Shown piece by piece: positions 34,535-45,238 of a stretch of DNA of 64,000 bases. The first letter of the stretch is position 1. Each line of letters opens with the position of its first letter. Source of the stretch: Cryoendolithus antarcticus (lineage: Eukaryota > Ascomycota > Dothideomycetes > Cladosporiales > Cladosporiaceae); assembly GCA_002077065.1 (NCBI GenBank), contig NAJO01000032.1, positions 1 through 64,000 of the forward strand, in the 5' to 3' direction. Under the pieces are notes generated by a model that was given only the letters and a program-made list of their open reading frames with translations, was not told where the DNA came from and ran no database searches. Both the position numbers and the translations under genes were made by a program.

Positions 34535-36220
34535 TACCGTTAAGCGACATGCCTTGCATGCTACGAAGCCTGAGAGTTCCTTCCCACCTTATCAATTTTG
34601 CTCCCGATCGCGTGGTACACGGTCAATTGCCTGGGCCATCGCGCATGTGCACGCACAAGTCCTCAACCCCGAGCCATGACTCGCAACACTTTGCTGACGC
34701 GACGACCTGATTCCGCCAGTCGCCGGCGCCAAATTATTTGTCATTCAACTTGCCCTAAGAACTTCGTGCGGGTGCACAGCATACCCGCGATCCGTTCACA
34801 AACCATGTAGGTAGTCACCAGAGCTCTCACGGCGTAAGACTCCAGGCATGTCGCTGCCAAGCCTCCATTCGCTGGCTCGTAAGACCGGGATGCGTCGCGT
34901 GCGTGCTTACGTTTCCCACGAGATCGGCGCGTGTCAGCTTTCGCGCGATTTACTTTGAGATGCGTGTGCTGACTTTGGTGCTGACTCTGGTATCTGAGTT
35001 CGGTCCTTGGAGGTCGGATTCGGTGTGCCTGATCGCGTCGATCGTGCTTGATGCGGGAAACGCACGGGATGATCGATTGCCTCTCAACCCTCCTTACACG
35101 ATGAACGCTTCATCGTTGCTCATGCCCGCTGCTCGACAAGAGCCGTGTCCCCGTGTAGCCTCCTGCTCGTCTCATCGACACAATACACCTTCCTGATGAA
35201 GTGGCCTCCGCGTCGGCAGATCGATGTAGCTGCTATAATTTCGTCTTCGCGAGAACTCCGGCGTCTCTCAGTGGGAGGCGCCACAGCGAGCGGAGAACGG
35301 ACTGCATCTAGCTAGGCTGGCTTGGGAACTTTCACTGCGCAACAGCAGTGTCATTGTGGCGCTGCGGTTGGGCCAGAGCAAGCGACTGCACGGAGTACCA
35401 GATCGATGATCCGGACTGCACACCTCATGACACACAGCTTGAGCGCAGCTGAAGCATGCACGACGCGTCGATGCTGAGTGCATCACCATCTGAAAGTCGC
35501 ATTCGCTGGTGAGATGAGATCACCGCGTCGGAAAAGCGAGTCCTTCTGGCTGTTCAGCTACAGCGAGTCCCACTGCTGACAAGTGAATCTCCACGCCTTA
35601 TGCGGCTGACCAAGATTGTGGATTGTAATGCCAAGCTCAGTCCACGTTAAGCGCCACAAGTCCAGAGCTGTGCTTCTTCGAATGGGCAATCGAAGGTTAT
35701 GCTTTTCTGCACCCGTTCAGCACCGCAGCCGCTTCAAGTCGAGATGCATGAACAGGCTTCTAGCAAGATCAGATGACATCGCCTTTTACGCGCCGCACGG
35801 TTGCTTGGAGTCATCGCCATGTCATTGACTGAATATTGGTGGTTCATCTGTCGCGCAAAACCGACCGAGGCAGGGTTCGGGCGGCAATTTCCAGATGACC
35901 TGCCCTGCCCTTCTCTCATCATGCATATTGTGGGATTCGATAATGCCTAACGCGCATCGGGATGGCTCGCCGGACTGGCGCGCTGCGTCCCATCTCCGTC
36001 ATGCATTGCTATTGCTGAACACTGGAGATCTTGTGTAGTCAGCAGGTGGTGCTCGTCTCTGCATCCCTTTTAGACTTGATGTAGGTCCTTGCTCGTCTTC
36101 CCAGAGCAGACTTCGGAACACCACGGCGCTCCCTGCAGAACCTCACGATGCTGCGTCACTTTCTCGCCCGACCAGATAGCTTGTCAATCTCGGCTTGCTA
36201 ACAGCTTTACGGTCGTAAGA
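34535..36220. other. Long intergenic region
   Basis: About 1.7 kb lies between two rightward genes with no supported exon. Frames are short and compositionally random. An in-frame ATG at 36089 precedes the chosen start of the next gene. Confidence 0.4.
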
Positions 36221-39137
36221 ATGGCTTCGCAAGCCACAGACCCTCACGAAACCCTCGAAGTACTGCCCGGGCACAGCAAGGTTCAGGCTTGGCGGCCACT
36301 GAACTTCTATGGCCATATGACACCGGAGCGAACGTACACGCCTCTGAGCGCGAGAGATCCCTCCAATGCCTGGACTTACGTTGGCCAATCTTCTTCTCGC
36401 GGCCGAATCTCACCTCCGCGCGATGCAACGCCCAGCTTACCAGCTTCAACAATGCCACCACGTAGTACGAGTGGAGATCAATCGCGCGGCCTACACGAGT
36501 CTGACCATGTACGACGCGCGAGCATGACGGGTCGTATTGGCGATTCTCCGCTCGTCTTACACATACCCGACCGAAGAGGTATGTACACGGAGATACGCTC
36601 CGTCCAAATGCGAGAATACACACTGCTTGCTAAGATGATTACTAATAGACGTTTAGCGACACTTCTCCCCAGACTAGGAACAAGCCATGCCGACCGTGGT
36701 CATGAGACCATGCTGAGGCCACTGGTAGTCAAGGATGTCTTGTCTGGACTCTCGTCAGCGCCAATGGCGTTACCATCCTTTGCATCTTTGCATGAAGCGA
36801 CGCAGCGGGACGCGGTTTCGGACGATAAGTCCGGGCTAGATGCCATGGCGGACCGCTCGCGGTGCGATAATTGTTTGAAGGCTGAACCTCTGGTCAAAGA
36901 TGCTGTTATTGCTGTTGCTGAGCTCCATGACGCAGTGCAGGAACACTGCAGTCGTTCAAGCTTACAGGTCAGTCCAATCGCTTCTTTCCGCTGATATGCC
37001 TGCGCCGCTTTGCGATTGCTCCACACGGACACAGCCAGGCTCGCTGTGCATTGAGCCTTGGTCAGAGTCTCTTTCAAGGACCCATAGACTAACGTTGTAT
37101 AGCGTCCGGAGGTACCTGATGACGCTTCGCTGCGCACTTTTCAATGGATTATCGACAATCTACGATATGCGAAGAGCGACCTGCTGGAGGCTCGACGGGA
37201 GACAGCTCGGTGTCCAGATCTGCCACTGACATCCCAAGACAGCAAGTCGAGGAAACGACCAGCTGAGTTCGCCGACAGTCTTGACATACCACTGGCCAAA
37301 CGATATAGAGCTGTCTCCATGGGTGACGCTCAACGATCATTACCAAGTATACAGACATTCGCGCGTGAACAGTCATCATACGCAGAACATTATAGCAAGG
37401 AGAGTGGCAGACCTGACTACTCTTCACCACCGAACGACTCGCTACCTGCATCGGCCTACCCGCGCCATCCGTCACCTACGTATCCGAGCCAGTGGCATCA
37501 GCCGCCGCCATCCCCAATGTCGCTGGCATACGCACCGTCCGTTGGACCGGCTCTGACGGTGACGAGCGCTCAGTCCTCGCATTCGCCGACTTCGCCTCAC
37601 CATCTACCTTCTCTGCTAGGGTCTTCAACGTCTTCCGCTGCGTCGCAGCACATCGCAGATCTTCAACATCAGATCACATTGAAGTCTCTGTCTCTACAGA
37701 CGTTGCAAGGAGAGTACTCCTCAATGCTGCAGAAGTTCCAACGCGAGCGCGTCAAGAATCAAGCCATCGAAAAGAAAGCAAGCGTTGCCGAGCAGGAGAT
37801 CAACGACCTTACTACTCGCAATGACGATCTTGCCGACCAGGTGAAGTCGTTGGAGACCTCGCTGACCGAGAGCGAGAAGAAGCGCGATAGCGAACGCGCT
37901 GACATTGGGAAAGAACGCGAGCAGTGGGGACGCATGCTGGACTTGGGTGGAAGACTGCAGGCGAAGAACGCGATTGACCGACAGAGACTTTTTGAACAGG
38001 TCATTCGACTTGAGCAGCGTCTCCAGTCTGGTGACGAGGGAAGCGGACGCTCTCAGTCAGGACGCCAAAGTCCGGATTTCAGGACGGTGCAGGGTGCATC
38101 ATCATCCGTTACAGCGACAATGACGAGTGCGGGTGGCTTCGGGCTCTCAAGGGTGATTGCGACCGATGAGAGTCCCAATGTGCATGGCTTTGTGGTAATG
38201 GCAGCGCAACGCGAGAATCTAAATCTAAAAGCGAGAATCGACGTCCTACGCTTCGCGCTCGAAGAGCTCAGTCGACAAAGTCTGCTTCTGCAAGCACAAG
38301 AGCGAGAAGCCACGAGTGCTCGAGCCAAGATGGATGAGGCTGTTCAGCGAGCGCTCAACGAGGACGATGCTATGCAGCGACCACACGGAGGCGCTCCAAT
38401 CAGACTGCGTGCTAAGGCGTCCGCAGCATCGTCCCCTAGACTGTCCACGATCTCCGAACCACGTTCGAGGAGTGCCAGTGATGCTGCCCGTGCTGCTGGG
38501 ACTTCAAGACTCATCATGGCTGATCTGCCTTCAGCAGAGGAGATGGGACGCATGACGCGCGTGGAGTCCCCTAGCGCGGCTGATTTAGGCATCACGGACA
38601 GAGCAGCGTCTGCGTCGCCGGAGGAGTTGATGAAAGCACTGGGACCCGCGCCGAAATCAGTACCACTGCCAAGCTGGGTAAGTCACTCACTAAGCTTTTA
38701 CATTCTTTGGCCGCAAAGTGGACGGGGACAACTGTGTGGAAGCGTAGCAACTCTCGAGTGACACAACTGACGATTCTCTCTACCAGCATCCGCCACCCAG
38801 CGTCTCTAACCCAGCATCGCGCAACAAGCAACGAGAGCCCTTCGGACCTTCCACGCCATACCCAGGCATGGAAAGCACGCAATGGCGTGCCTTCGCGCCG
38901 AGCGAGCACCAAAACCGCAGCCCTCCGGTAACATCGAGGCGATCATCGTTATCACACGAGGATTCTGGATATTTCCGATCCCGAGCTGGATCCAGCGCTT
39001 CGCAAGCACCAGCGCTCTCCGAGCAGTCCACACCGCAAGCACCTGCTCATTCGGTCAGCTCAAGCCTGGCGAGTATGCTGCCGCCACCGAGGCCTGCAGC
39101 TACAGGCGCACAGATTGCTTCTTGGCGGCCATCTTGA
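36221..39137 (+). CDS. Large disordered coiled-coil protein
   Basis: I do not recognise the family. Exons: 36221-36578, 36657-36967, 37103-38677 and 38787-39137, 864 residues; all joins keep frame. The N-terminal third is Ser/Pro-rich and disordered. An RCDNCLKAEPLVKDAVIAVAEL segment near residue 205 has a CxxC pair and predicted helix. After a Pro-rich stretch (residues about 320-390), a long heptad-bearing coiled coil runs at about 400-500 (ADLQHQITLKSLSLQTLQGE to EKKRDSERADIGKEREQWGR), followed by a second helix at about 580-620. The C-terminal 200 residues are low complexity and end RPAATGAQIASWRPS. A role as scaffold or transcriptional regulator is possible but unproven. Intron 1 is 78 nt, a multiple of three, and has no in-frame stop. 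Confidence 0.82.
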
Positions 39138-39361
39138 CATCATAATGCTGTTTGTCAAGCGACGAACTAGCGTTTTGCCCCGTCATCTGTACATTGAGCG
39201 ATTTTTCCTTTCGGCATTGCATAGCCTCGATCGGCATAATCAGCATTGTATATTACGAATGCTTACCCCATAGCGGATGCATTTACCTCGTGGCTGCTTC
39301 AGCCGTAATGAAGCGCCTCCATTGAACCCATCATTCCATCTCACCGTGATCATCAACAGCC

Positions 39362-40174
39362 TTACACTTCCAAGGTCCACTCGCTAGCTCCAGAATTGTT
39401 GATTTCTCCGGCTTGTCGCTTCACAGCTCTGCTCATGATGAAGTGATCCGTCTTGACGATCTTGTTCCTCGTCTTTCGATCCTCCGGCGAGCAAGCATCC
39501 ACAGCATAGCCCCGACTGCGATAGAACCCCAGCGCCTTCGAGTTGCTCACGAACACAGTGAGCATCACCTTCTCCACCTTGATCTTCGCAGCAATATCCT
39601 CCGCAAGTTGCATCAGATGTGCGCCCATGCCTAGCCCTCGCAACGATTCAGCCAAGTGGACCTCGTAGATGTAGAGCACAGGTACTAGGGGCACAGAGTC
39701 ATGGCAGATCTGGAAGCTGAGGAATCCCTCGATGCTGGTGTCGATGCGAGTCTTGCCGTGCTTTTCGATGGTAGGCGTGGCGTCTCGACGTCGGACGAGT
39801 AGATAGCGCATATCGTCCTCCATCATCTCGGCACGCTTGCGATTTGGGTACCAGCCGAAGCTGCTGGGCTCGTAGTCTGCACGGCTTGTCGCTTCGATGA
39901 GGGCGAAGCAGGCGTCCAGCTCCGAGGGATCGAGATCGGTGGACTCTTTGAAGATGAGGTGGTAGCTTTGTGTATCGCAGGGAGCTTGTGGCGTGTAGCT
40001 GAGCGATGTCGATAGAATGTATCTGGAATAGAAGGTCTCTGCATCCAGGGCATTCAGGTCCACCACGAGCTGCTGGGCTGAGGGAATGTCGTTGTCACTT
40101 TGCTGTCGCTTGGACTTCTTCAGGGCCGCGGATACCACACTCTCTTCAGAATGTTGATCTTTGCGCTTTGCCAT
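39362..40174 (-). CDS. NAA40: Histone N-alpha-acetyltransferase NatD (Naa40)
   Basis: NatD/Naa40 acetylates the N-terminal Ser of histones H4 and H2A. It is one frame of 270 residues starting MAKRKDQHSEESVV. The GNAT core contains IEGFLSFQICHDSVPLVPVLYIYEVHL, the acetyl-CoA loop RGLGMGAHLMQ, and MLTVFVSNSKALGFYRSRGY. The linked NatD feature YEPSSFGWYPNRKR is present near residue 105. A GTG 24 nt upstream was not used as start. It is convergent with the coiled-coil gene. Confidence 0.92.
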   Translation of the reverse strand: MAKRKDQHSEESVVSAALKKSKRQQSDNDIPSAQQLVVDLNALDAETFYSRYILSTSLSYTPQAPCDTQSYHLIFKESTDLDPSELDACFALIEATSRADYEPSSFGWYPNRKRAEMMEDDMRYLLVRRRDATPTIEKHGKTRIDTSIEGFLSFQICHDSVPLVPVLYIYEVHLAESLRGLGMGAHLMQLAEDIAAKIKVEKVMLTVFVSNSKALGFYRSRGYAVDACSPEDRKTRNKIVKTDHFIMSRAVKRQAGEINNSGASEWTLEV

Positions 40175-40929
40175 ACCTGCGTGATGAATGGTCGGCACTG
40201 ATGAATGTTCTAGCGTCGAGCGGTTGTCATTTTCAAGTGGTTCAGCGCTGCATTCTCGAGGATGTATTGCGTAACCTTAAACTTACGTTTTAACAAGACG
40301 ACGACGGTATCTTTATAAAATCGGATAGAAATGCCTTATATGAGTAATTATATTAATTTGAACTGCTCTACAGAATATTGCTGTGTTGTTTTCGGCTTCA
40401 TGGAGATATGGTCGTCGATGTATGACTACAGCCTGAGTTCTCGATCTTCCCAACTCCCTACCAAAGACATGGTCATCTTTTACACCAGTTGCTACCAGTG
40501 CTGCCTCGGTCTCAACATCCTTGCAAGATGCGGTGACCACTCGCACGTTTTGGACGACACAATTGTGGACGTGCTGTAGCTCTGAGACAGATGGCACGTC
40601 GTATACGAGAAGTCCTCATCGCTCAGGGAATCGAGACTTCAAGCGAATGTTGATTCATAGGCAGCACGACTCGACAATTAGCCCTGCGTGCTAGCATCAA
40701 GCGGTCCATTGCAACATAGAGGAAGGGGACCGATGCGAAGTGCTGGATGATGATGCCCTGCCGAATTGCAGGGGCGACAACCGTGAACATGGCGGATACT
40801 AAGGAATTTGATCATGGAGAGCGAGGGTGCAAGTTTGTCAAGTCTTTGTTCTGACAATATGGTACTTTATGCGTGAGCACTGTAGATCCTAGCTGGTGGT
40901 CCAAATATGTGTCATATCTACCCTCATAT
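40175..40929. other. NAA40 upstream region with AT-rich patch
   Basis: This lies between two leftward genes. The stretch at about 40280-40380 is clearly more AT-rich than the surroundings. No coding exon was found. Confidence 0.4.
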
Positions 40930-43094
40930 CTACCACCCCCTACCGTGACCCCTCCAGTGCTTGGGCTTACCCCAGTAATGGTGTGGCGGGTCCTTGCTAA
41001 CAGCAGCGACATCAGTGTCGAGGACAGCGACACTAAGCTCCGGCAGGCTGAACTTGAAGCCACCGCGAGGTCCGGCCACGAGCTCAGTCTCGGTAGTCTT
41101 GACAATGTTGACGCCAGTGAACGGGTCGTTATAGGCGAATGGGTCACCGCCCGGGTTGGTCAGGACGGTCAACTTCGCCTTAGTGCCGCGGCGGACACCC
41201 TGGAAGTTGACGGTGACTGGGACGCTGCTGCTGTTGGTCGTGTTGAACACGGCGCCCTTCCAGACGAGAGCACCACCACGGTCATCGTCCCGTCCGGCAC
41301 CCCAGTAAAGTGGGCCGTAGTCGGAAGTCGAGGTCGTAGGCAGAGTGTGCGTGATTGGATGGTGAGCAAACAGCGACCAGACGTACCAAGTGACGGCACG
41401 AGTCGTCAATGCTGGGTCAGCCGCAAACTGGATGAGCGTGATAGACCACTGGAACCTATTGATGTTCTTGAGGACCGGAGCATAGAGCACCATCGGAATG
41501 CGGTCGGAGTTACGCTCATAGCCGATTAGGGAGACGGACTCGCCGACGGCACCGATCCACCATGGGTAGGGGTTGAGCAGGCCGAGCCACTCAATGCCAC
41601 CGTTGACATGCACGGCGGCGACTTCGCCGACGATGTGGCCGAAGTCATTATCGAATCGATCAAACTCGTCAACTAGCTGATCGGGCTCGCGGTATGGGTG
41701 GTAGTCACCGAGCACGTCAGCCGGGAAGTCGAGACCGTCTGTAGCAGCAGTCTCGGGATTGGGGTCGCTGCTTGCGGAGGATGCAATGATCTGAATGTCG
41801 GGGTAGGCTTTCGAGACGGCTTCGTACATGAGTGGAAAGCGATAAGCCTTGTACGACTCCCATCCGCCTGGGAAGCCGGCAAGCCAATCCTCGTTACCGA
41901 GCTCGACGTAGTTCAGCTCGAAAGGCTCTGGATGTCCGAGCTCAGCACGGCGCGCACCCCAAGTCGACGTGACAGGGCCGATGATGAACTCGATCTCGTT
42001 CAATGCGTCCTGAATGTATGGCTGGAGCTCGGCCTCGGTAGTGTAGTTGCCATTCAAAGCAAGGCCGGCGTAAAGACCGACGGCTGAGTAGAAGTTAGCT
42101 ACTGTGAAATGCAAGTTTATCAATGAGACTTACCGAAGTGGAGTCCCATATCCTCAGCCCACTCGAGGTACTCAATGAGTCCGAGACCGTGTGTCTGCTG
42201 ATAGCCCCACACGCCCTCGAAGCCTGGTCGCTCGCGCAGAGGACCGATGGAGTCCTTCCAATCCCACTCAGCTCCGAGTCTAAGACCCTCGAGCATGTTA
42301 CCACCTGGGAAGCGGAGGTAAGTCGGGTTCATCTCTTCCAAAGCCTCAGCGATGTCGATCCTGAGACCGTTCGCACGGCCCTTGTAGGTGGGAGGGAAGA
42401 GGCTGATCAAGTTGAAGTCGAGAGTGCCGTTAGATGTACCCGCCGGGTCGAAGGTGACCGCGAACGTGTTGTTGGAGCTTGGCGCAGCAACACTGGGTGT
42501 GAGCTCGAACTTGTGCTCAGTCCACGCGTCTGCAACAGACTTCGACTGAACCTGAACGCGACCGAAGACATCGGTGGTCAAGTTAGACTTTAACCAGGCG
42601 GTGAATTCGCCCTTGTAGGCACCCTTGGTCCAGAACGAGCCAGTATACTTCTGCACTCTCACATCGATGCCCCAATAGCCCTCGTTCTGGAAGCCGACTT
42701 GGCCTGTGGTGTTGGTGGCGGAGACACGAAGCGACGCCGGGAGAGCAGAGCTCAGAGGCGGCGAGACGAACTCAATCCCCAGACTTGCGCCATTGATGGG
42801 AGAGTAGTGCGCGGTCGACACCGGGTAGCTCGGGCTATATTGGAACGCGCGGTTCTGGATCAACTCGGCGTAGATACCACCGTCACCGGAGTTGTTAATG
42901 TCCTGTATGCTTGTCAGTCGCTCTCCATTTACTCGTTCTCATGTCACTGCTCCACTGACCTCGTGCAAGAATCCATAGCCAAACTTGTCAAACTTCCCAG
43001 TAACGTTGCCGCCATTGGCGCGAACGTTCACATCAACAGCTTGCGCCGCTCCCAAGAGGGCAGCTGCGACAGCGAGAGTCTTGAAGGCCGCCAT
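40930..43094 (-). CDS. GH51 alpha-L-arabinofuranosidase, secreted
   Basis: This enzyme would release L-arabinose from arabinan and arabinoxylan side chains outside the cell. Exons: 42960-43094, 42134-42902 and 40930-42101, 691 residues. It opens with a signal peptide (MAAFKTLAVAAALLGAAQA), then FDKFGYGFLHEDINNSGDGG, the N-terminal signature of GH51. MNPTYLRFPGGNMLEG and the acid/base region NYVELGNEDWLAGFPGGW are clear. The nucleophile is probably the Glu in HIVGEVAAV. Several NxT/NxS glycosylation sites occur. The end is His/Gly/Trp-rich (HYWGKPKHWRGHGRGW). Both introns are short and keep frame. Its neighbour upstream is a sugar transporter gene. Confidence 0.93.
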
Positions 43095-44098
43095 GGTGTT
43101 CCAAAGCGTTGCCGGTGGTCCAGGCATTTCATTTTGGCGGGCATAGCTGCACTATATACAAGATGACGACATGTCTGCGGTCGGTTGTCGACATTGGCAG
43201 AGGACCCGGGATACCAAGACACCAAGACCTTGGCTCCCCATTCAGCCTGTCCTTCTCTACGATCTCCAGATTCGATCATACTAGTTGACCACGGGCCTAG
43301 AATTGACTGTAATGGGTCGACAGTGTAATTGCAGCGTAAGAGACACGAATAGGATGTCTCATGGTGCGCGAGTAGTCTAGAGTGAACGAATGGAACGATC
43401 GTGGTCAACTCGAAACACGCGAACAAGTCTTTCGGTATCTCATTCCTCCACCGTACCTAGAAGCAGGTACCAGGTCGGCTCGAGTCAAGAGCATGCATCT
43501 GCCATGTCTAGCTTGACAAGATGATGGAGAAAACAGTTCACATCCCCGCGCGCCAAGGTCGTGTAGATGGAGTCTGTCCAGGTATTAGCCACACTTTGCA
43601 CGCAGTCTCGATCATGACACATTTAGCCTGTAAGAGATGCAGGCCGTGTGCACTGTGTACTGCGTCTTGCCTTTCGACATAGTGTGCGGCTCTGAAGACA
43701 CCTTCGGTTGCACCCATGGCGGGCATATGGCGAAGGCATGGCATCATTTGGGCAGTTCGTGACAAACTTGCAGATGAGCATTCAAGCGGCTACATGTCCC
43801 AAATGTCGGATACCGCAGAGTACCCGGCGCTCAGCATACGGCCTAATCGTATGTGCCATATTGACCTCCCGCAGAGCGCATCCCAGCCACCCGTCACTAG
43901 AGTGACAGGAAACCTGTCTGATAGTGTGTACACACTGCTGAGCCTCGCAGGCAGCGGAAAGGTTCGTGTTACCCAGATTTCATCCACGCTTCGTACAACT
44001 CCTGGTACTTCCGTTCTAGCCTATCGAAATACTTGTCGCCCATTGGCCCTGGCATGTTCTCTAAGTGAGCATACAGTACACCCTTGAGGTCAATCATC
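43095..44098. other. GH51 upstream region
   Basis: About 1 kb is the likely promoter of the GH51 gene. Short frames only; no carbon-catabolite site could be assigned with confidence. Confidence 0.4.
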
Positions 44099-44644
44099 TC
44101 AAAAATAGTCATCATCCCCACCTTTAGGTTCGTACTTCATGATCTTGTCGAACAGTTCCACGAATTGAGGATCGAGTGGCTCGGCTGGTGGACGCGGCGG
44201 CGGGAAAGGAAATGCCTGTGGCGGAGTGATCGAAGGCATCGATAGAGCCATGATAGACGTGGACGCAGGAGCAGCGTAAAACTCCCTCGATCCATCAGAG
44301 GACGTGAAGTAATGTCCACGCCCAAGCGGGCCATCCTGTGGCGCAAGATGGACGTACTGTGGCCCGCCCAGCGTTGTTGAGACTTGTACTGTCACCGTCG
44401 TAGACTGCAGAACCGGTGGTGTGGTCTGTAGTCGTTGCGCCAGACCAGGCCGAGTCGAAAGCGCGGAGCTGATGATCTGTGGCGGCGGGCTTAGGGGTCG
44501 TACTGATGAAGCAGATGTAGTTGCTGGCTTCGATACTGCCGTTGACGGGGTCTGCGGTGGCGGGGATCGTGGTCTTGTGCTTTGCGCCTTTGCAGATCGC
44601 TTGGAAGTAGCCGGATTGCGTGGCCACAGGCTTGGCCAGCTCAT
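44099..44644 (-). CDS. Hypothetical Pro/Ser/Thr-rich protein
   Basis: An open frame of 181 residues begins MSWPSLWPRNPATSK and ends PQFVELFDKIMKYEPKGGDD. It is rich in Pro, Ser and Thr, with a short helical acidic C-terminus. I know no family for it. Another open frame overlaps it in the upper half (to 44681), so either frame, or neither, may be real. No signal peptide or membrane segment is evident. Confidence 0.4.
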   Translation of the reverse strand: MSWPSLWPRNPATSKRSAKAQSTRPRSPPPQTPSTAVSKPATTSASSVRPLSPPPQIISSALSTRPGLAQRLQTTPPVLQSTTVTVQVSTTLGGPQYVHLAPQDGPLGRGHYFTSSDGSREFYAAPASTSIMALSMPSITPPQAFPFPPPRPPAEPLDPQFVELFDKIMKYEPKGGDDDYF

Positions 44645-44681
44645 GATGTCGAGATGTTAGTCTTGATGAAATACGGAGCAA

Positions 44682-45002
44682 TTACTGTTGGATGGGTGGT
44701 CGATTGAACAGCCTGTGTGTATTGTCGATGGTCTGCATGTGGGCTTGCGCCTGCGCCTGAACTGAAATTAGTCTATACGATGTCAGCAGTGAACGCATCT
44801 AGGGGCTGGCAGCAGGATCGAAGCGGCTAGACGCGATACAGACAGGCATTTGCGGCCACCTCCACCCATTCCTGCCCGTCACCCGCGGAACAAAGCCATC
44901 AGTTGTGAGATCAGCAAATGCCCTGCGTGCTCTTCCGCCAGTGACGAGACAACTCTCCGGGGCTGTAGCTCGACGCTCGAGCTTCTCTACATCCCAATGC
45001 AA
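44682..45002 (-). CDS. Possible small gene, 3' exons only
   Basis: Two segments look like exons of a small protein. One is 44883 to about 45002 (VEKLERRATAPESCLV, GGRARRAFADLTTDGFVPR). The other is 44682-44756 (AQAQAHMQTIDNTHRLFNRP, then PIQQ and stop TAA). They join in phase over a 126-nt GT-AG intron (44757-44882) with a GACTAAT branch site. The 5' end is unresolved; an acceptor after GCTGACTGTTGCATTGGGATGTAG near 44986 suggests another exon upstream in 45000-45120. The family was not identified. Confidence 0.35.
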
Positions 45003-45238
45003 CAGTCAGCGATCGATGGAACGATTGGCGAGAGCCATAAATCGCTGCGTTCTACGTCTCGTATGAGCAGTAGCCTCTACTCGACTGCGAAGGCGCAGGC
45101 GCTATCGCGGTGCTCATGACAGTAGCAAAAGACCGTTCAACCTCCCGGAAGAGCGGGCTATGTTGCACTGAAAGATGAGCATTATTCCATGAGTGTTGCC
45201 TGTCCGGCTCATTGATCTTCAGAAGCTTTCTGCTATCC

